From contig WAEK01000010.1 of assembly GCA_011634665.1 (NCBI GenBank), positions 1,143,001 through 1,207,000 of the forward strand: a DNA stretch of 64,000 nt. The letters are read 5' to 3'. Shown in pieces: positions 34,845 to 45,938 of this stretch (within the stretch, counting starts at the first letter, position 1; every line of letters starts with the position of its first letter). The stretch comes from Mortierella sp. BCC40632 (lineage: Eukaryota; Mortierellomycota; Mortierellomycetes; Mortierellales; Mortierellaceae). A program made the position numbers and the translations under genes. The notes below the pieces were generated by a model, which saw only the letters and a program-made list of their open reading frames with translations, was not told where the DNA came from and did no database searches.

Positions 34845-36371
34845 TTGAACAAACAGGGGATCGGCTGCCTTCTAGGGGATAGACAATGTTGAGCATGAGT
34901 TTATCTGACAGGATCTCATTCCCTCAGTGCCCTTACGTGAGAATGTCACTAGGTGCAACTGTAGACATGGCTCCACCCCATCTCAAGAGCAATTAAACAG
35001 GCTCTGTGTCAATGCAAGCTTGTGTATTGCCCCAACTAGCCCAGTGAGATCAAAAAATTACAATGGCCTTTCCCCCTGTGTGACTACTAGACAGCAAAAA
35101 GCTATTATCCTATGCGACTCTGTAGCAAAGGGCTATTTCTCCATGCAACTCTGTACTTTTCAAGAGTAACTCGCCCAATGTACACTCATTTTGAGGCGCG
35201 GACATACCAACTGAAAATGTAATTTGAGAGCATCGATCAGCTCTAGCCGTTTCGCACTGTTGGATTGGGAGGGCTCAAAAGCTGCTCCCCTGGTTGGAGC
35301 GTATCCGTGCCTCCTGGTTACAGGGGTATTTGTATGGCACTTCATTCCATATTTATTTAAAGCCCGTTGTTCCCATCCTTTCCGTTTCCCACCAGCCAAT
35401 GCCCTATTAAAACCGCAGGGCACTAACACGGTGTCTCTTGGATGCATAAAAAGGATCGCCTCCTTTTCAGGTATGGTGCTAGCCGTTTTATGGCACTTTA
35501 TATCCTTGGTAATACATTACTGCAGATCGGATATTACATAGTTTCCCAAGGTAGCCAGGGCATCCCCACTATGTTTTCTCCACCATCGTAAACCCTTTCC
35601 CGTGTTCCCCGCTAAAGCCAGTTCTCACCTACGGTCTCACCCGGAAACGCAAGTGAATGGGACGATCAATGCTTTGTAATTGGCTCATATTCTTGGACGC
35701 ACAGATATACATCCCAAAACGCGTTAGGCCTCATTATCTTCAGTTCCTTTTACACTATTTAAACATTGGTAGGAAAAGGTGAATAGAGGAATGGCAGAAT
35801 CTAACAGGATCTAGTGTGATGAAGCATCTGTGAACAGCACATTTCGCTCTGCTATGGGCTATTGGAGCTGTTGGTAAAGGTGGTTGCCTGCACAGAAGGT
35901 TGTATCGCTAACTGGAGAATTCGACCAGACACCTTACCAGAAGGTTGAGTATTGGTGCAGATCTGACTCTGCACTTGACTCCACAAAACAGAACAAGTAC
36001 ATGTCCAAATGAACATACCTCGAGGCAGAACCATCACTTTAAGGTGAAAACGAGCGAGTCTGCCCCAGTCCAAGCATTATGATTCGCTCCGCGAAAACTA
36101 AGCAATAGTACCTTTCTATAAGCGCTCGTCTTCATGTAACTCCGCTCAAACCGGACCAGGAGGGCCGTGTTGAGAATTCTGCCGAGCTGTACAAGGTGCA
36201 AGAAATCCGTTGGAATCAAACATGGGGGAACATCCTTACACCATCCATCCGTAAATTTATTCTGGCTATGTTCATGTAAAGGTATCCCCTGGTTCGTGCT
36301 AGGGTAGAAAAACACGTAGTGACAAGGTTCTAGCTTCAACCTTCGTGTTTTTTTCTTTTTTCCTTTTTTTC

Positions 36372-36403
<32 letters not shown>

Positions 36404-38473
36404 CAGGCCCATCTCCTTCTACACTTGAGAAATGCTACAAGTGGATGTTGCCAATGGATGATTAGAACAGCTCCAGGCCCAAGCTAGATATCACAGCTTA
36501 TGTTTGATAATCACCAAACTGGCGAAATTTGTTATCATTAAGACGGGGTTCTTGCTGTCGTAACTCTTATGAAGTTTCTTCCAAGGCAAACGAGAGGTTG
36601 ACTGAGGTTCATACCCAAAAAAAAAAAAAAACCTCGGCAGTAGAGACAGCTTGAACTGTACTGATTCTCAAGACTGTGCCACTCCCTCAGCTTTGAAGTC
36701 AGATTACTCTTTCTTGAAGCGAAGCCGACGAGTAGTGTGATACCTGACAACTTGATAAACCATTTCAGCAGATCCGTTTTTTTTTTTTTTTTTGAAGGAT
36801 GTTGACGTGCTCCGTGCTTTGTTTTACTCGTCGAGCAAACAGTCTGGGTCCGTCTAGCATTCGTTTTGCTTGTCCAGAAAAGATAATCCTATCCAAGTAG
36901 GACGCGTCCAGAGGCCAGAAAAACTTTTAAACAACAGTCCAAGTCCGCACCCCGACTAAGTCGGTGACCCCATTCCATGGAGGTGAATAGTAAATCCGCT
37001 GTCTCGAGGAAGCAATGCATTGGGAGTGAAATTCTATTCAGGCTAATGAGAAGGCTCCTTTTCTATGCCTGAGATTTTTAAAGCGAGACAGGAACAAAGT
37101 AATCTCTCGCCTCCTTGTTTCTGGCGCAAAGTGATCCATACGAGAGCAAAACTAAGCACAATGATCACAAGGACAGAGGGACAATGTGAAAACGAATGGA
37201 GAGTAGGAAGAGCCGAATGCAAAGAAAAGTAGGCAGCTCTGCTAAGGTCATTGATGGAGGCTTGACTGGGCCTGAGTGATGGGCGATGGAGGTTGAGGAA
37301 GGGTATGGGAGGGAGATGGGGGAGAAAATAGGAGGCGGAAATGGGAGGAAGGATGGAAGAAGGATGGAGAATGGATTGAGGATGGATTGATGGAGGAAGA
37401 AGAAAGTCAAAAACGATACCTCAGGCAGTGTAATTAAACGATTACCCTCAGGCGATGTAAGACGGATCACACTTTGAGAGGAGGAGGGAGCTTCGCACAG
37501 TCAAAAAATGACACGATGTCGCATTTGACTGAAACTCTAACCATCATCCCCCACCTGGCTCTTAGAAGGAGATAATCCTAGAAGTTAAACATCCCTGTGG
37601 ATTAAATGGATAGAAGGAGAGAGGCACGGACACTTCGTGTAACCTTTCAGTCGCAGGAGGCACGGCTTCGTCGTCGTCTGCACCAGGAAAGGTGCTTACT
37701 GGAGCAACTTCCGCAGGACAGTATGGTAATATTTAATCCCAAGCCAGTTGATTAAAATATGCCTACTCTGGAAAACGACTTCACTGGGGCGGATCCAGGA
37801 AATTAGGCCAATGAGTGTCACGCTGAGCGAGATCAAGACGGATCTCATTCGTACTAGCTAGACGACTGGAGCCTCGCAAATGGGACCAGTACTGAACTTT
37901 CTCTCAATTCTCCACGCAAACACACACCCTAGAAGTCGATAGTGACTCCCCCTCCCTCCCTCCAAGTCCATCTCAGGAAGTCCAATCTGGGTCAAGTAAT
38001 CTGGGACCAAAGCCTCCTTCTCCAGAAATAGGGTCATGGTCGCTTATCCAAGCAACGGCTCCTTTTGTCTCAACGGCATCCAGGTCAAAAAGTTGATGAA
38101 GACCTCTTCCCCTCACAGCTGCCGCACTGTCCTGTCCTTTCAGAGAGCCCTTCAAAAGCTGGGAGATCCTTTAGAACTACGGTACTCCCCAGATCAATGA
38201 AGTCCCAATATGGTCGTGTACCAGCTGTCTCTCTCTCTGTTCGCTACTATTGTCACCTATTGTAGCTGTTCCTGTTGACCATGCTTGTTCCAGTCCCTTG
38301 TTCCTGACCCAAGTCAAGTACCATCCGATATTGGGATCGCTGGTGAATGGTATACACACTAAAAAACACTAAGCCAGTCTTTTCAATACTGCGAGCAAAG
38401 GAACTCCCAGCATCTTCATTTTAGCCATTTCTTCGGAAAAACTTTATTTGTCGCCTAATTGTCCGCCCATGGA
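34845..38473. other. 5' flank of the array and spacer to the channel gene
   Basis: 34.85-36.5 kb is the fourth copy of the subtilisin 5' flank. 36.34-36.40 kb is a long T-rich run. 36.5-37.6 kb resembles 24.25-25.0 kb. 37.6-38.47 kb lies just downstream of the channel stop codon and shows no recognisable gene. Confidence 0.5.
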
Positions 38474-41400
38474 TCATTCCCCCTGTCTCTGAAGTCCCCG
38501 CAAAGCTTCAAGGATGGTATTGATGTCACTCTGAAGCTTGACCATCCCCTTCCTCATCTCAGATACGTCTCTCCTTGTCTCAAATGTGGATGATTTTACT
38601 TCCGAGAGCTCCTCTTTGATATTGAAAATTTCCTTGTTCGCCTCAGCTATCCTCTCGTCCAACCTGACAATATCCTCTTGCAGCTCTGGCACCTGAGAAT
38701 TATCTGCAGGTTGCTTTAGGTCATTGAAGTGCTGTTCCTGCTGCGTGAACTGCTCCATGATGCTCGTGAACCCATCCTGCATAGTCTTGTTCTGTTTTGT
38801 AAGCTCTTCCTCCAAGTTCTTGGTCTCAGTAGGTTGTTCATCATTCTTGACAATGGTCGGTTCTGCAGACTGGTCGGTTGATTCGTCCTCAAAGATGATC
38901 TCCTCATCCTTCTTTCCCACTCTTCGCCAGTACTGCTTTACTTGATAGGGAGTAGCTGTGTAGTAGATTATACTGGGGAACCAGTCAAATGTTTCACGGA
39001 AACCTTTCAGGCACAAATGAATACAGAACGATACTGAATGTCAGATCGGATCCTTGGAAATGAGGCCATCCCAGGCAGTGCTTCTATACCTCTGGGAAAA
39101 ACTCAGGGTCACAAACGGTTGAACTACCTACCAGGGATGTGGTACGACATGTTCTCGGCACTCTCGACATAGCGGAGCCTATTCTCAAGCCACACTTGCC
39201 TCCAGCTATCATCAGCCTTGATGAAGGCATTGTTCATCAAGGCTATTGTAAGATTGAACAAACAGTCATTGGAGTCATTTAGTTAGGCGTTTGGGTAAAT
39301 TGCGACTGTCAAAGCGTTGCCCAATCCAGACGACCAGAGTAACCATAACTTTGCTCTAATTTCATATCGACTCACCAACGAGGACATTGAGCATCAAGAT
39401 CGACGTAAAAGTAAAATACACCATCACCATCGCAATGAGTGGGCCATTTTTGTACGGGGTCTCGACGAGTCCTTCGCCATCAACATACAAGTCGCTATTT
39501 AGTGGTTCATATCGCCCTCCCTGCAGTCCAAGAAATGAGAGTTGGTTAGAGGAAACTTTCAGTTTGATCAAACATTTGGTCCGCCAACAGTGGTGATGCC
39601 CCAATCCTGAGTACTCATTTGTCAGGAACCTACCATCATCAGATATACAGTGCTAAGGGCCCCAAGGAAATTATTTGGAAAGTTGACGCCAACTGAACCA
39701 CTTGGGGATCCCACTCCACCATGGACAACATGGACAATGGCAATCGTAAAGAAGATCATGCTGGCTGTGAGCACCATGAAGAACACTTTGATCTCTCGAA
39801 AGATACCAAACATGATGGTGATGTACTTGCACACGGTCTCGCTCACTCGGAGCTCAGTCAGCTATGTGTTTGATTAAAAGATGTTCATGACTGTCAGTAT
39901 TTTTAATACTACCCGATCTATTCTCTCTTACTATCACCAAGCTCAATTTACATACCAAATGCAGAAACACAAACACAACACTGAAGCTGAAGTCAGCAGT
40001 TGTGACACTCGAATCATCACTTAAAATGTTTACAATCTGGTGGATACCTGTTGCGAGTGGGTAGGCATAGGTGACCAGATCCAGTAGATTGTACGGAGAC
40101 CTATTGGAATATTAGCACTTGCTGAGTACGTGGAGGCAATCAAGTCTGTCCATGTGAGGAGCCATTACCACTTGTAATAAAACCAGTGCCTGATATACCT
40201 GAAATATGGAGATCTCGATCTCTGGTTATCCAATGGGCCCACACTGCTACTCTGCTTCTTTCCTGTAATCATTAAGAACGCTCTCAGAACCCGTCGAACC
40301 ATCTCTGCAAGGTAAGTGTAGGGTCTCATATACTTTTCTCTCTTTTTCATCTTTTCCTCCTCTTTTTTCATCTCATCTTCTTCCTTCTTCTGATCTTCTT
40401 CTTTCTTCTCAAAAAGGTTATCTCCATAACCCATCTCATTTTCCTCGCTTTCCTCGTCATCATCATCTTCCTCCTCTTCCTCCTCTTCCTCCTCTTCCAT
40501 GTTGACATCTATTTGTGAATGGTACCGACTCTCACGCCACTGAAGAAGTTCAAGCCAGAGAAACACACAGGAGAGAACAACAACTCCTGAGAATACTCCA
40601 AGAAGTGGAGTTCTTTCTCTGTGATACACTTGCATGAGAGCTCCGCTCACAATGAGAAGTGAATAGAGGCACTGCGTTGTAAATCGGACCATCCAGACTA
40701 CATACACGAATTTGTTCCTAGAAAGGAGAGGGACCAGAGTCTCTTCATGTTAGAATGACCAGATTTTCATAGCACTGTAAATCGGAGATCCTGTCCACAA
40801 GAGAGCGATACACACGTACCACTTGTATTGGATCACAGCTTCGATTGCAGGGTTGTCAATGATCTCAAGGCTGTAGAAGCGAGGTCGGATGTACACATGA
40901 CTGAATGGGTTCATGTTGAACAAGGTGAGGTGATAGAGAGCATCCATCCATGTTGTCCTCAGAGTCGAATAGTGATTTGGAAACTCTCTACAGGGTGACT
41001 GAGCCTTTGGAACAAATGACCAAAGGAGATTGACAGGGGCAATAAACACCTCCTCTGTAAAATCAGCATTAAGTGGGTCTAGTTCTTTGTTTGCGAGGCA
41101 TTGTTGGAGGATTACATTTCGACACTCATAAATCTTTCGACCATTTGGAATCCAGAACCGACGGAGTGTTGGGGGGTGTGCAATCTTGTGGTTGTTAATT
41201 ATGAAGTCTCGGCTGTGACATCGAATGTAACCAAATCCTCTGGTGACTCGGAGTGCCAGATCGGTATATCTGGCTGTGAGATCATCCATGCATGCTATCA
41301 GATATAGGATGTACGTGATATCGTTGGACTCTTTCACTTTGTTGAGGCAGTAGTCGATGAGAATCCGTGCGATTTCAATCTCTGTTGGATCTTTTTTGGC

Positions 41401-41633
41401 TTTCTTTAGGATTAGTCTGATAGGGTTGCCTTTTCTTGAATAAGATTTCTGAGGAATCCAGTTGTTTGGTATATTTTCTTGAAGTAGCCTCTTCAAAAAG
41501 CGCTTGACATAAGTATGATTACTGGTATCTCGATTCCGACATATTATTGAGATCAAAGACAATGAAAACCTATCATAGGCTTGGTATTGATTGACAAATA
41601 AACGAAGGTACTTGATAGCAGAGTCGAAAACTT
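38474..41633 (-). pseudogene. ion-channel gene, 3' part (transmembrane and coiled-coil exons), cut by DIRS element
   Basis: Multi-exon, minus strand. The first exon part (41,633-40,820) opens with KVFDSAIKYLRLFV at the element border. The next exon, 40,717-40,169, joins at a conserved Trp (QYKW|NKFVYVV); it carries hydrophobic helices, then a poly-Glu/Asp and K/E-rich loop. Following exons encode SPYNLLDLVTYAYPLAT, a short helix, then LTELRVSETVCKY...REIKVFFMVLTAS. The pore region is NNFLGALSTVYLMMGGRYE, reconstructed across a GT-AG intron. An S6-like helix ends in LMLNVLV, spliced to ALMNNAFIKADDSWRQVWLE. The tail (to 38,474) is FDWFPSIIYYTATPYQ plus a coiled coil. The S5-pore-S6 order and the LNVLVALMNNAF motif fit the ion-transport (TRP/voltage-gated-like) superfamily at a membrane. 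One or two small exons near 40.0 kb remain unresolved. The gene is called a pseudogene because of the insertion; the ORFs are otherwise well kept. Confidence 0.75.
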
Positions 41634-41675
41634 TGCAGGACTAAGACGACAAAGGAAGTCTTATGTCCATTATCC

Positions 41676-41803
41676 GAGCCAGCGACCCCTTTACTGTGTA
41701 ATCCTTCTTTCATTTATTTCCACTCGAGATACAGATAAAATAAAGAAAATACTAGCTAGATAACCCTCTCTCCTTGGCTGACTCTGAACCCCATCTTTCT
41801 TTC
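41676..41803 (+). repeat. DIRS left inverted terminal repeat
   Basis: GAGCCAGCGACCCCTTTACT through CCCATCTTTCTTTC. It matches the reverse complement of 45,799-45,926 with no difference noticed by eye over about 128 bp. Confidence 0.88.
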
Positions 41804-41846
41804 GCGAGTATGGTGAACAGATAAAAGGGAGGAGAGGGTGGGACAA

Positions 41847-41942
41847 TAAAGGGGTCGCTGGCTCGGATAATGGACATAAGACTTCCTTTGTCGTCTTAGT
41901 CCTGCATTATCCTTCATAGAGCCAGCGACCCCTTTACTGTGC
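41847..41942 (+). repeat. DIRS internal complementary region (ICR)
   Basis: TAAAGGGGTCGCTGGCTCGG...CCTGCA (41,847-41,906) is the reverse complement of the left extremity. It is directly followed by TTATCCTTCATAGAGCCAGC...ACTGTG (41,907-41,942), the reverse complement of the right extremity. In the DIRS model this region serves as the template that joins the two ends into a single-stranded circle before double-stranded circle formation. Confidence 0.88.
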
Positions 41943-41953
41943 ATTCAGAGTAA

Positions 41954-42950
41954 TCAGCCCAATACCATTTTCGTAAAGTTTGATTTCGTCTTGCTTGACA
42001 TACGATAAAACTTGGAGAACATCGCTGAAGAAGACCAATTGCCTTGAGTGACAATGTCGTTGATGTCAGCTCCTTTCCTTGCCGCTTGTGTAGATCCTGC
42101 GGCTCTGGCCTTTTGGTACCCTTGCTCCTGGTGGTAATTGTAGCTTTGACATGACCGCCTTGATGTGTTTTCCGATGCGCTGTGCTGAAACACCCATCTC
42201 GTGATACTTGACGTGTCGTACCAGTGGATTGTACATTAAGGAGGGCTGGGTCGGATGCGGAACTGATAGGCGGTCCTTTGTGAACCGTGACACATAAGCC
42301 TTGAACGTCTTGACTGGACAAAGGGCGGGATCCGATTGCAGCGCTTTAAGGATCACATATTTGTTTTTGTGAATTCCGTTTGACTTTTCTTTGGGACGAA
42401 GGACGAGCAGTTTCACAAACGTGTTCTCTATTTGGCACTCATCCAGATCAATACGCTCGATGTCGCTAGGGCGGAGGAATGCGCACATACCCAGTGACCA
42501 ACATAATTTCTGTGCGAGGATCTCTGCTGATACATTTTTGTTTGGCGGTAGTGACCGAAAATAATCCAAGATCGGCGTAATGTCTAAGTCCATCTCCTTG
42601 TTTGAATCCACTTCGTTTGCGCGTAAAACTTGGAAGAAGCTGGAGAAGTAGCTGTCCTGTTGGAAAAGTGAGGTGTCTTCATAGAGTCCCGTGAGCTGGG
42701 CTCGATAGGCTGATATTGTAGTCGCTTTCCATCCTTTGGTGGTGTGTCCCCAAGCAAGAAAATTGAGGACCATCGCTGGGTTGGGAAGTGTGGGGTCTAC
42801 ACTCTTATCCTCACACCATTGTATGAACGACTTCTGAATATGACTGTAACGTTTGCGTTTGAGCCTTTCCGTCTCCGCGTCTCTCAGAATGTTGACTACG
42901 GAGTTGTCGTATCCTTTCATTGACAGGGTCTTGCGCCGTTTATGTTCCAT
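41954..42950 (-). pseudogene. DIRS tyrosine recombinase (frameshifted)
   Basis: Starts at Met 42,950 or slightly upstream. A SAM-like core-binding region (YSHIQKSFIQWCEDKSVD, MVLNFLAWGHTTKGWKATTI) is followed by the catalytic domain with CAFLRPSDIERID (box I Arg) and a later QGNWSSSAMFSKFYRMSSKT (C-terminal nucleophile Tyr region) ending at 41,954. The last section is in a different frame from the first; a single-base change near 42,100-42,140 separates VMSKLQLPPGARVPKGQSRR from ARAAGSTQAARKGADINDIV. The enzyme of this family integrates the circular DNA copy. The stop lies just beside the ICR. Confidence 0.8.
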
Positions 42951-44640
42951 GCGATCAAGGACCAAGCTGGGTTCTTCTCTAGGATCCCGGGGTCTTTGAA
43001 GGCGTCCTGAACGGCGGAGCGATGTAGATGAATTGGTGGTTCTGATGTCATCATCTTCATTGTTGGATACCAGATGGCGCCTGTCCAGTTCGGAGTTATC
43101 AATGTCGCTTTCAGGCCCTCCTTCTGAATCCTCGCTAGAATCAGCGGGATCAAATTCCATGGAGGACAGACATAGAGTCTGCCTTGTCCTTTCCATTCCT
43201 GTTGCATGGCGTCCTGTGCCACTGCTTCCTTCTCGAATTTCCATGACATGTAGTTCTTCAGCTTTGCGTTGTGTTTCGAGGCGAAGAGATCTATGTGGTG
43301 GGGTCCCCACTTGTCGTCCAGTGTCTGGAATGCTTCGGGACTGATACTCCATTCTAGTTGCTTCTGCAATTGTCGACTGGGTGGATCGGCAGGGTTGAGT
43401 AATGAGGGGACGAATGCTGTGGAGATTGTGGTTCCCGTCGCCAAGCAATGAGACCAAATCCTGTCTGCTAGCTTCATCAGCTCTGGTGATCTCGTCCCTC
43501 CAAACTTGTTCACGTATGCAATAGTCGTTGTGTTGTCGCAATAAATCATTAATCTCTTCCCTTGGAATTGAGGGTGTGCCACTGTGTACCAAATCACCAT
43601 TAACTCTTTCAAGTTGATGTGAGTCTCCATCAGCTGTCTGTCCCATAATCCTGAGATGGTTTTCTGTCCATGGACGATCCCCCATCCCGTATCCGAGGCA
43701 TCGGTGTAGATCTCCGCTTGGGGAGGTTGTTGGATCCAAGTGAGGCCGTTCCACGATTGTAAGCCTTCTATCCACCATTGAAGGTCCTCCAGAGCTGGTG
43801 TCGTCAATGAAACATATTCCGTCCATGAAGTCCCCGTTGAAGGGCTTCGTTCTTCACTTGTACCAGGGTTTGCGTCTTGAGTCTGGCAGGCAGAACTGCT
43901 GCCGTCATTGCGAGTGCTTTTCCCGATGAAGGACGAGAGGGCTCTCAGCGTCATCTTGCCCTTCTTGATCATCTTGGAAGCTTCTCTTCTGATGTCGCGG
44001 ATCTTGTCTTTTGGCACTGAAAGTGTCATCTTCTGGGAGTCGATCTGGAATCCCAGATGTGATATCGACTGTGTGGGCTCCAGATGAGACTTGCTTTCCT
44101 TTACTAGGAATCCGAGCGACTTCAACTTGTCGAGAACTTGTTTTGTTGCTAGTAAGGACTGTTCCCTGTTCCTGGCTACTATCAATAGATCGTCTAAGTA
44201 CGCTGCGATCCTTATTCCCTTGCGCCGAGCCCATCTGAGGATCGGTTTGAGGACCTTCGTAAAGACGAAGGGCGCCAATGAGAGACCGAAGGGTAGTACG
44301 CGGAACTGGTACTGTTTCCCTTTCCAGTGGAATTGTAGGTGTTTCCTGGAAGACTCGTGGATGAGAACGTGGAGGAATGCATCCTGGAGATCTACACTGG
44401 TCATGTAGTCTCCCCTTGTTTATCATATTGCAAACTACCTTGATCGTCTCCATTTTGAAATGTTTCTTCGGTACATACTGATTTAAGGGACGTAGGTTTA
44501 GAACAGGCCTCAAGTCTCCCGTTTTCTTTTGGGATCGTAAAAAAGTCGGCTCGTAAAGCCATCTTCGGTAGCTTCCTCTATTGCGCGTTTTTCGAGAAGA
44601 GCGAGGATTTCCTTCTCTATTGTTTCCGTCTCTTTGGTCG
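42917..44640 (-). pseudogene. DIRS reverse transcriptase-RNase H-methyltransferase-like region (frameshifted)
   Basis: Main frame 44,404-42,917. RT motifs are TSVDLQDAFLHV, QFRVLPFGLSLAPFVF and YLDDLLIV (catalytic Asp pair). RNase H motifs are AEIYTDASDTGWGIV, HINLKELMVI and YCDNTTTIAYVN. A C-terminal segment has YVCPPWNLIP and NPAWSLIAWNI, like the methyltransferase-like domain of DIRS elements. The upstream RT part (LRPVLNLRPLNQYVPKKHFK) is in another frame, with breaks near 44,412 and near 44,550. It would copy the element RNA. The end overlaps or abuts the recombinase start, as in other DIRS elements. Confidence 0.83.
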
Positions 44641-44784
44641 ATCGGGGATGGTGGTGTCTGGGATGGGGACTGTCTGGCGGGAGAGAAGTGAACGGGATTC
44701 TGAATCCATCTTCGATAGTCCGACGAATCCAGTCTTCGTCGGTGAGTCGTCTCCACGCTGCTTGGAACCGATGTAGTCGTCCTC

Positions 44785-45828
44785 CTACTGGCGTCCTCGG
44801 CCCCGACCGCGTCCCCTTGGGTTCGAGGCTTGCTGAAAAGACTGGCTGCTGCTGTCGCTGTTTGGAGTTTGATAAGAGTTCGAGTTCGATTGGCTCTGTT
44901 TCTCATTGTTGTTGCCTTCTGTGTGCCGCTGTTGGTTACCCTGGAAATTGTGGTTCCCATGATTTTTGTAGCCGCCTCTGCCCCTGCCCCTTCCGTTACC
45001 TCTGTCACCCTGTCCTGTCGCATTCTTGAGTGACTTGGTGAACTTTTGTTGATCGATAATCTCCTGGTGAGAAATGATTGGGGTCTTCCCGTTGGGGTCA
45101 GTAGGGGGGAATGATATTCTTGTCTCTGCAAATGGCCTGCGTACGAAGATGGCCCATCTCAGTGCTGATTGCTGCGAGATTGTAACGAATGGTGTCCAGA
45201 GTCTCAATGATGTTAGCCATGACCGGATCGTCCTGATCTGTTGCAGGTGAGGAAAGGATAGCATGGACTGTGGCGTCAATTGGTCTGGTGAGGTGGGCCA
45301 ATTTTGTTTGGAGAGTAGCGAACTCTTGATCTCTTCTCTGTAAGTGTTTGGAAGTGTTGAGGTGAGTAGGGAGGACTGGAGCCGTGTACTCAATCCCACG
45401 CACTCTCGGGAAGTGCTTGATGTCGGTGTAGCCATCGTCTTCATCCCACTTAGGATGGTCGTGAAACTTAAGCCGGTTTTGAAGCTAGGCAGGTATTCCT
45501 CGAGCTGATCGTAAGGTTCGAGGATTGGAACAGATGGGTTGACTGTGAGGTAAGGGTCTTTATGTTGATCCGTTGATGGAGTGATCCCTGCCTGTCGAAG
45601 AGCTGGGGCAAGGACCGCCACCAATGCTTGGATGTCCTCGTTGGTGAGGGTGGAAGGGAGGAGTTGTGGAAGGGGATTCTGCGCAGGTTGGATGGGGTTA
45701 CCATCCGATGATTGTTGAGTAGGGTTACCACTCTGGGAAGAATACGGTGTAGGTAAGTCATTGATCATATTTGCTCGAGCGGACGTGTTCCTGCGAGAGA
45801 AAGAAAGATGGGGTTCAGAGTCAGCCAA
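44785..45828 (-). pseudogene. DIRS Gag-like ORF with two compensating frame changes
   Basis: A 347-codon frame begins MADSEPHLSFSRRNTSARAN and ends in RG-rich and N/Q-rich repeats (GRGRGRGGYKNHG), an RNA-binding-like tail. The middle of this frame (about 45,110-45,470) is low in protein character. A neighbouring frame, by contrast, reads GIEYTAPVLPTHLNTSKHLQ to YNLAAISTEMGHLRTQA, typical of this protein in DIRS elements. One indel near 45,470 and one near 45,110 would explain this. The element is therefore damaged here as well. Confidence 0.65.
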
Positions 45829-45926
45829 GGAGAGAGGGTTATCTAGCTAGTATTTTCTTTATTTTATCTGTATCTCGAGTGGAAATAAATGAAAGAAGGA
45901 TTACACAGTAAAGGGGTCGCTGGCTC
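45799..45926 (-). repeat. DIRS right inverted terminal repeat
   Basis: Partner of the left repeat. It is followed by the extension CTATGAAGGATAA that is unique to this end and is represented in the ICR. Confidence 0.88.
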
Positions 45927-45938
45927 TATGAAGGATAA

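Larger units (their letters stand above)
17170..36510. repeat. segmental tandem array of four subtilisin-bearing units
   Basis: Each unit contains a 3' flank with a CACAATTGGGATG block, a subtilisin gene on the minus strand, and about 1.7-1.9 kb of conserved 5' flank. Subtilisin ATGs lie at 18552, 22494, 30710 and 34644, so the pitch is 3942, 8216 and 3934 bp. The two short pitches are nearly equal, and the long one contains about 4.3 kb of extra sequence (about 24.25-28.9 kb). Marker blocks repeat in order: ACAAACGTGAT or variant near 19.29, 23.23, 31.40 kb; ACAACAGAC near 20.26, 24.14, 32.32 kb; ATGGACCCTGCACCATTTAC-type block near 20.92, 28.98 and 32.96 kb. The most economical reading is an A-B block duplicated into C-D, followed by sequence exchange. 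Confidence 0.8.
41634..45938 (-). mobile_element. DIRS-type tyrosine-recombinase retrotransposon
   Basis: About 4.3 kb. All three diagnostic structures are visible: inverted termini of about 128 bp (41,676-41,803 and 45,799-45,926), unequal terminal extensions, and an internal complementary region at 41,847-41,942. The latter pairs with the left extremity (41,634-41,693) and the right extremity (45,903-45,938) back to back. The coding order on the minus strand is Gag-like, reverse transcriptase, RNase H, a PPW-containing methyltransferase-like segment, then tyrosine recombinase. There are no long direct terminal repeats and no clear target-site duplication, as expected for insertion of a circular DNA by a tyrosine recombinase. 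The ends are placed within 1-3 bp. It lies inside a coding exon of the channel gene. The reading frames contain several frameshifts, so it is probably non-autonomous now. Confidence 0.9.

Noticed and set aside
40750..41562. Independent 270-residue protein
   Set aside because: The frame is open further upstream to the retrotransposon border and splices downstream at 40,820 into transmembrane exons, so it is an internal part of the channel gene.
42066..43826. The whole 586-codon frame taken as one recombinase protein
   Set aside because: Its first half overlaps the RNase H and methyltransferase-like region in another frame; only the part after about 42,950 has recombinase character.
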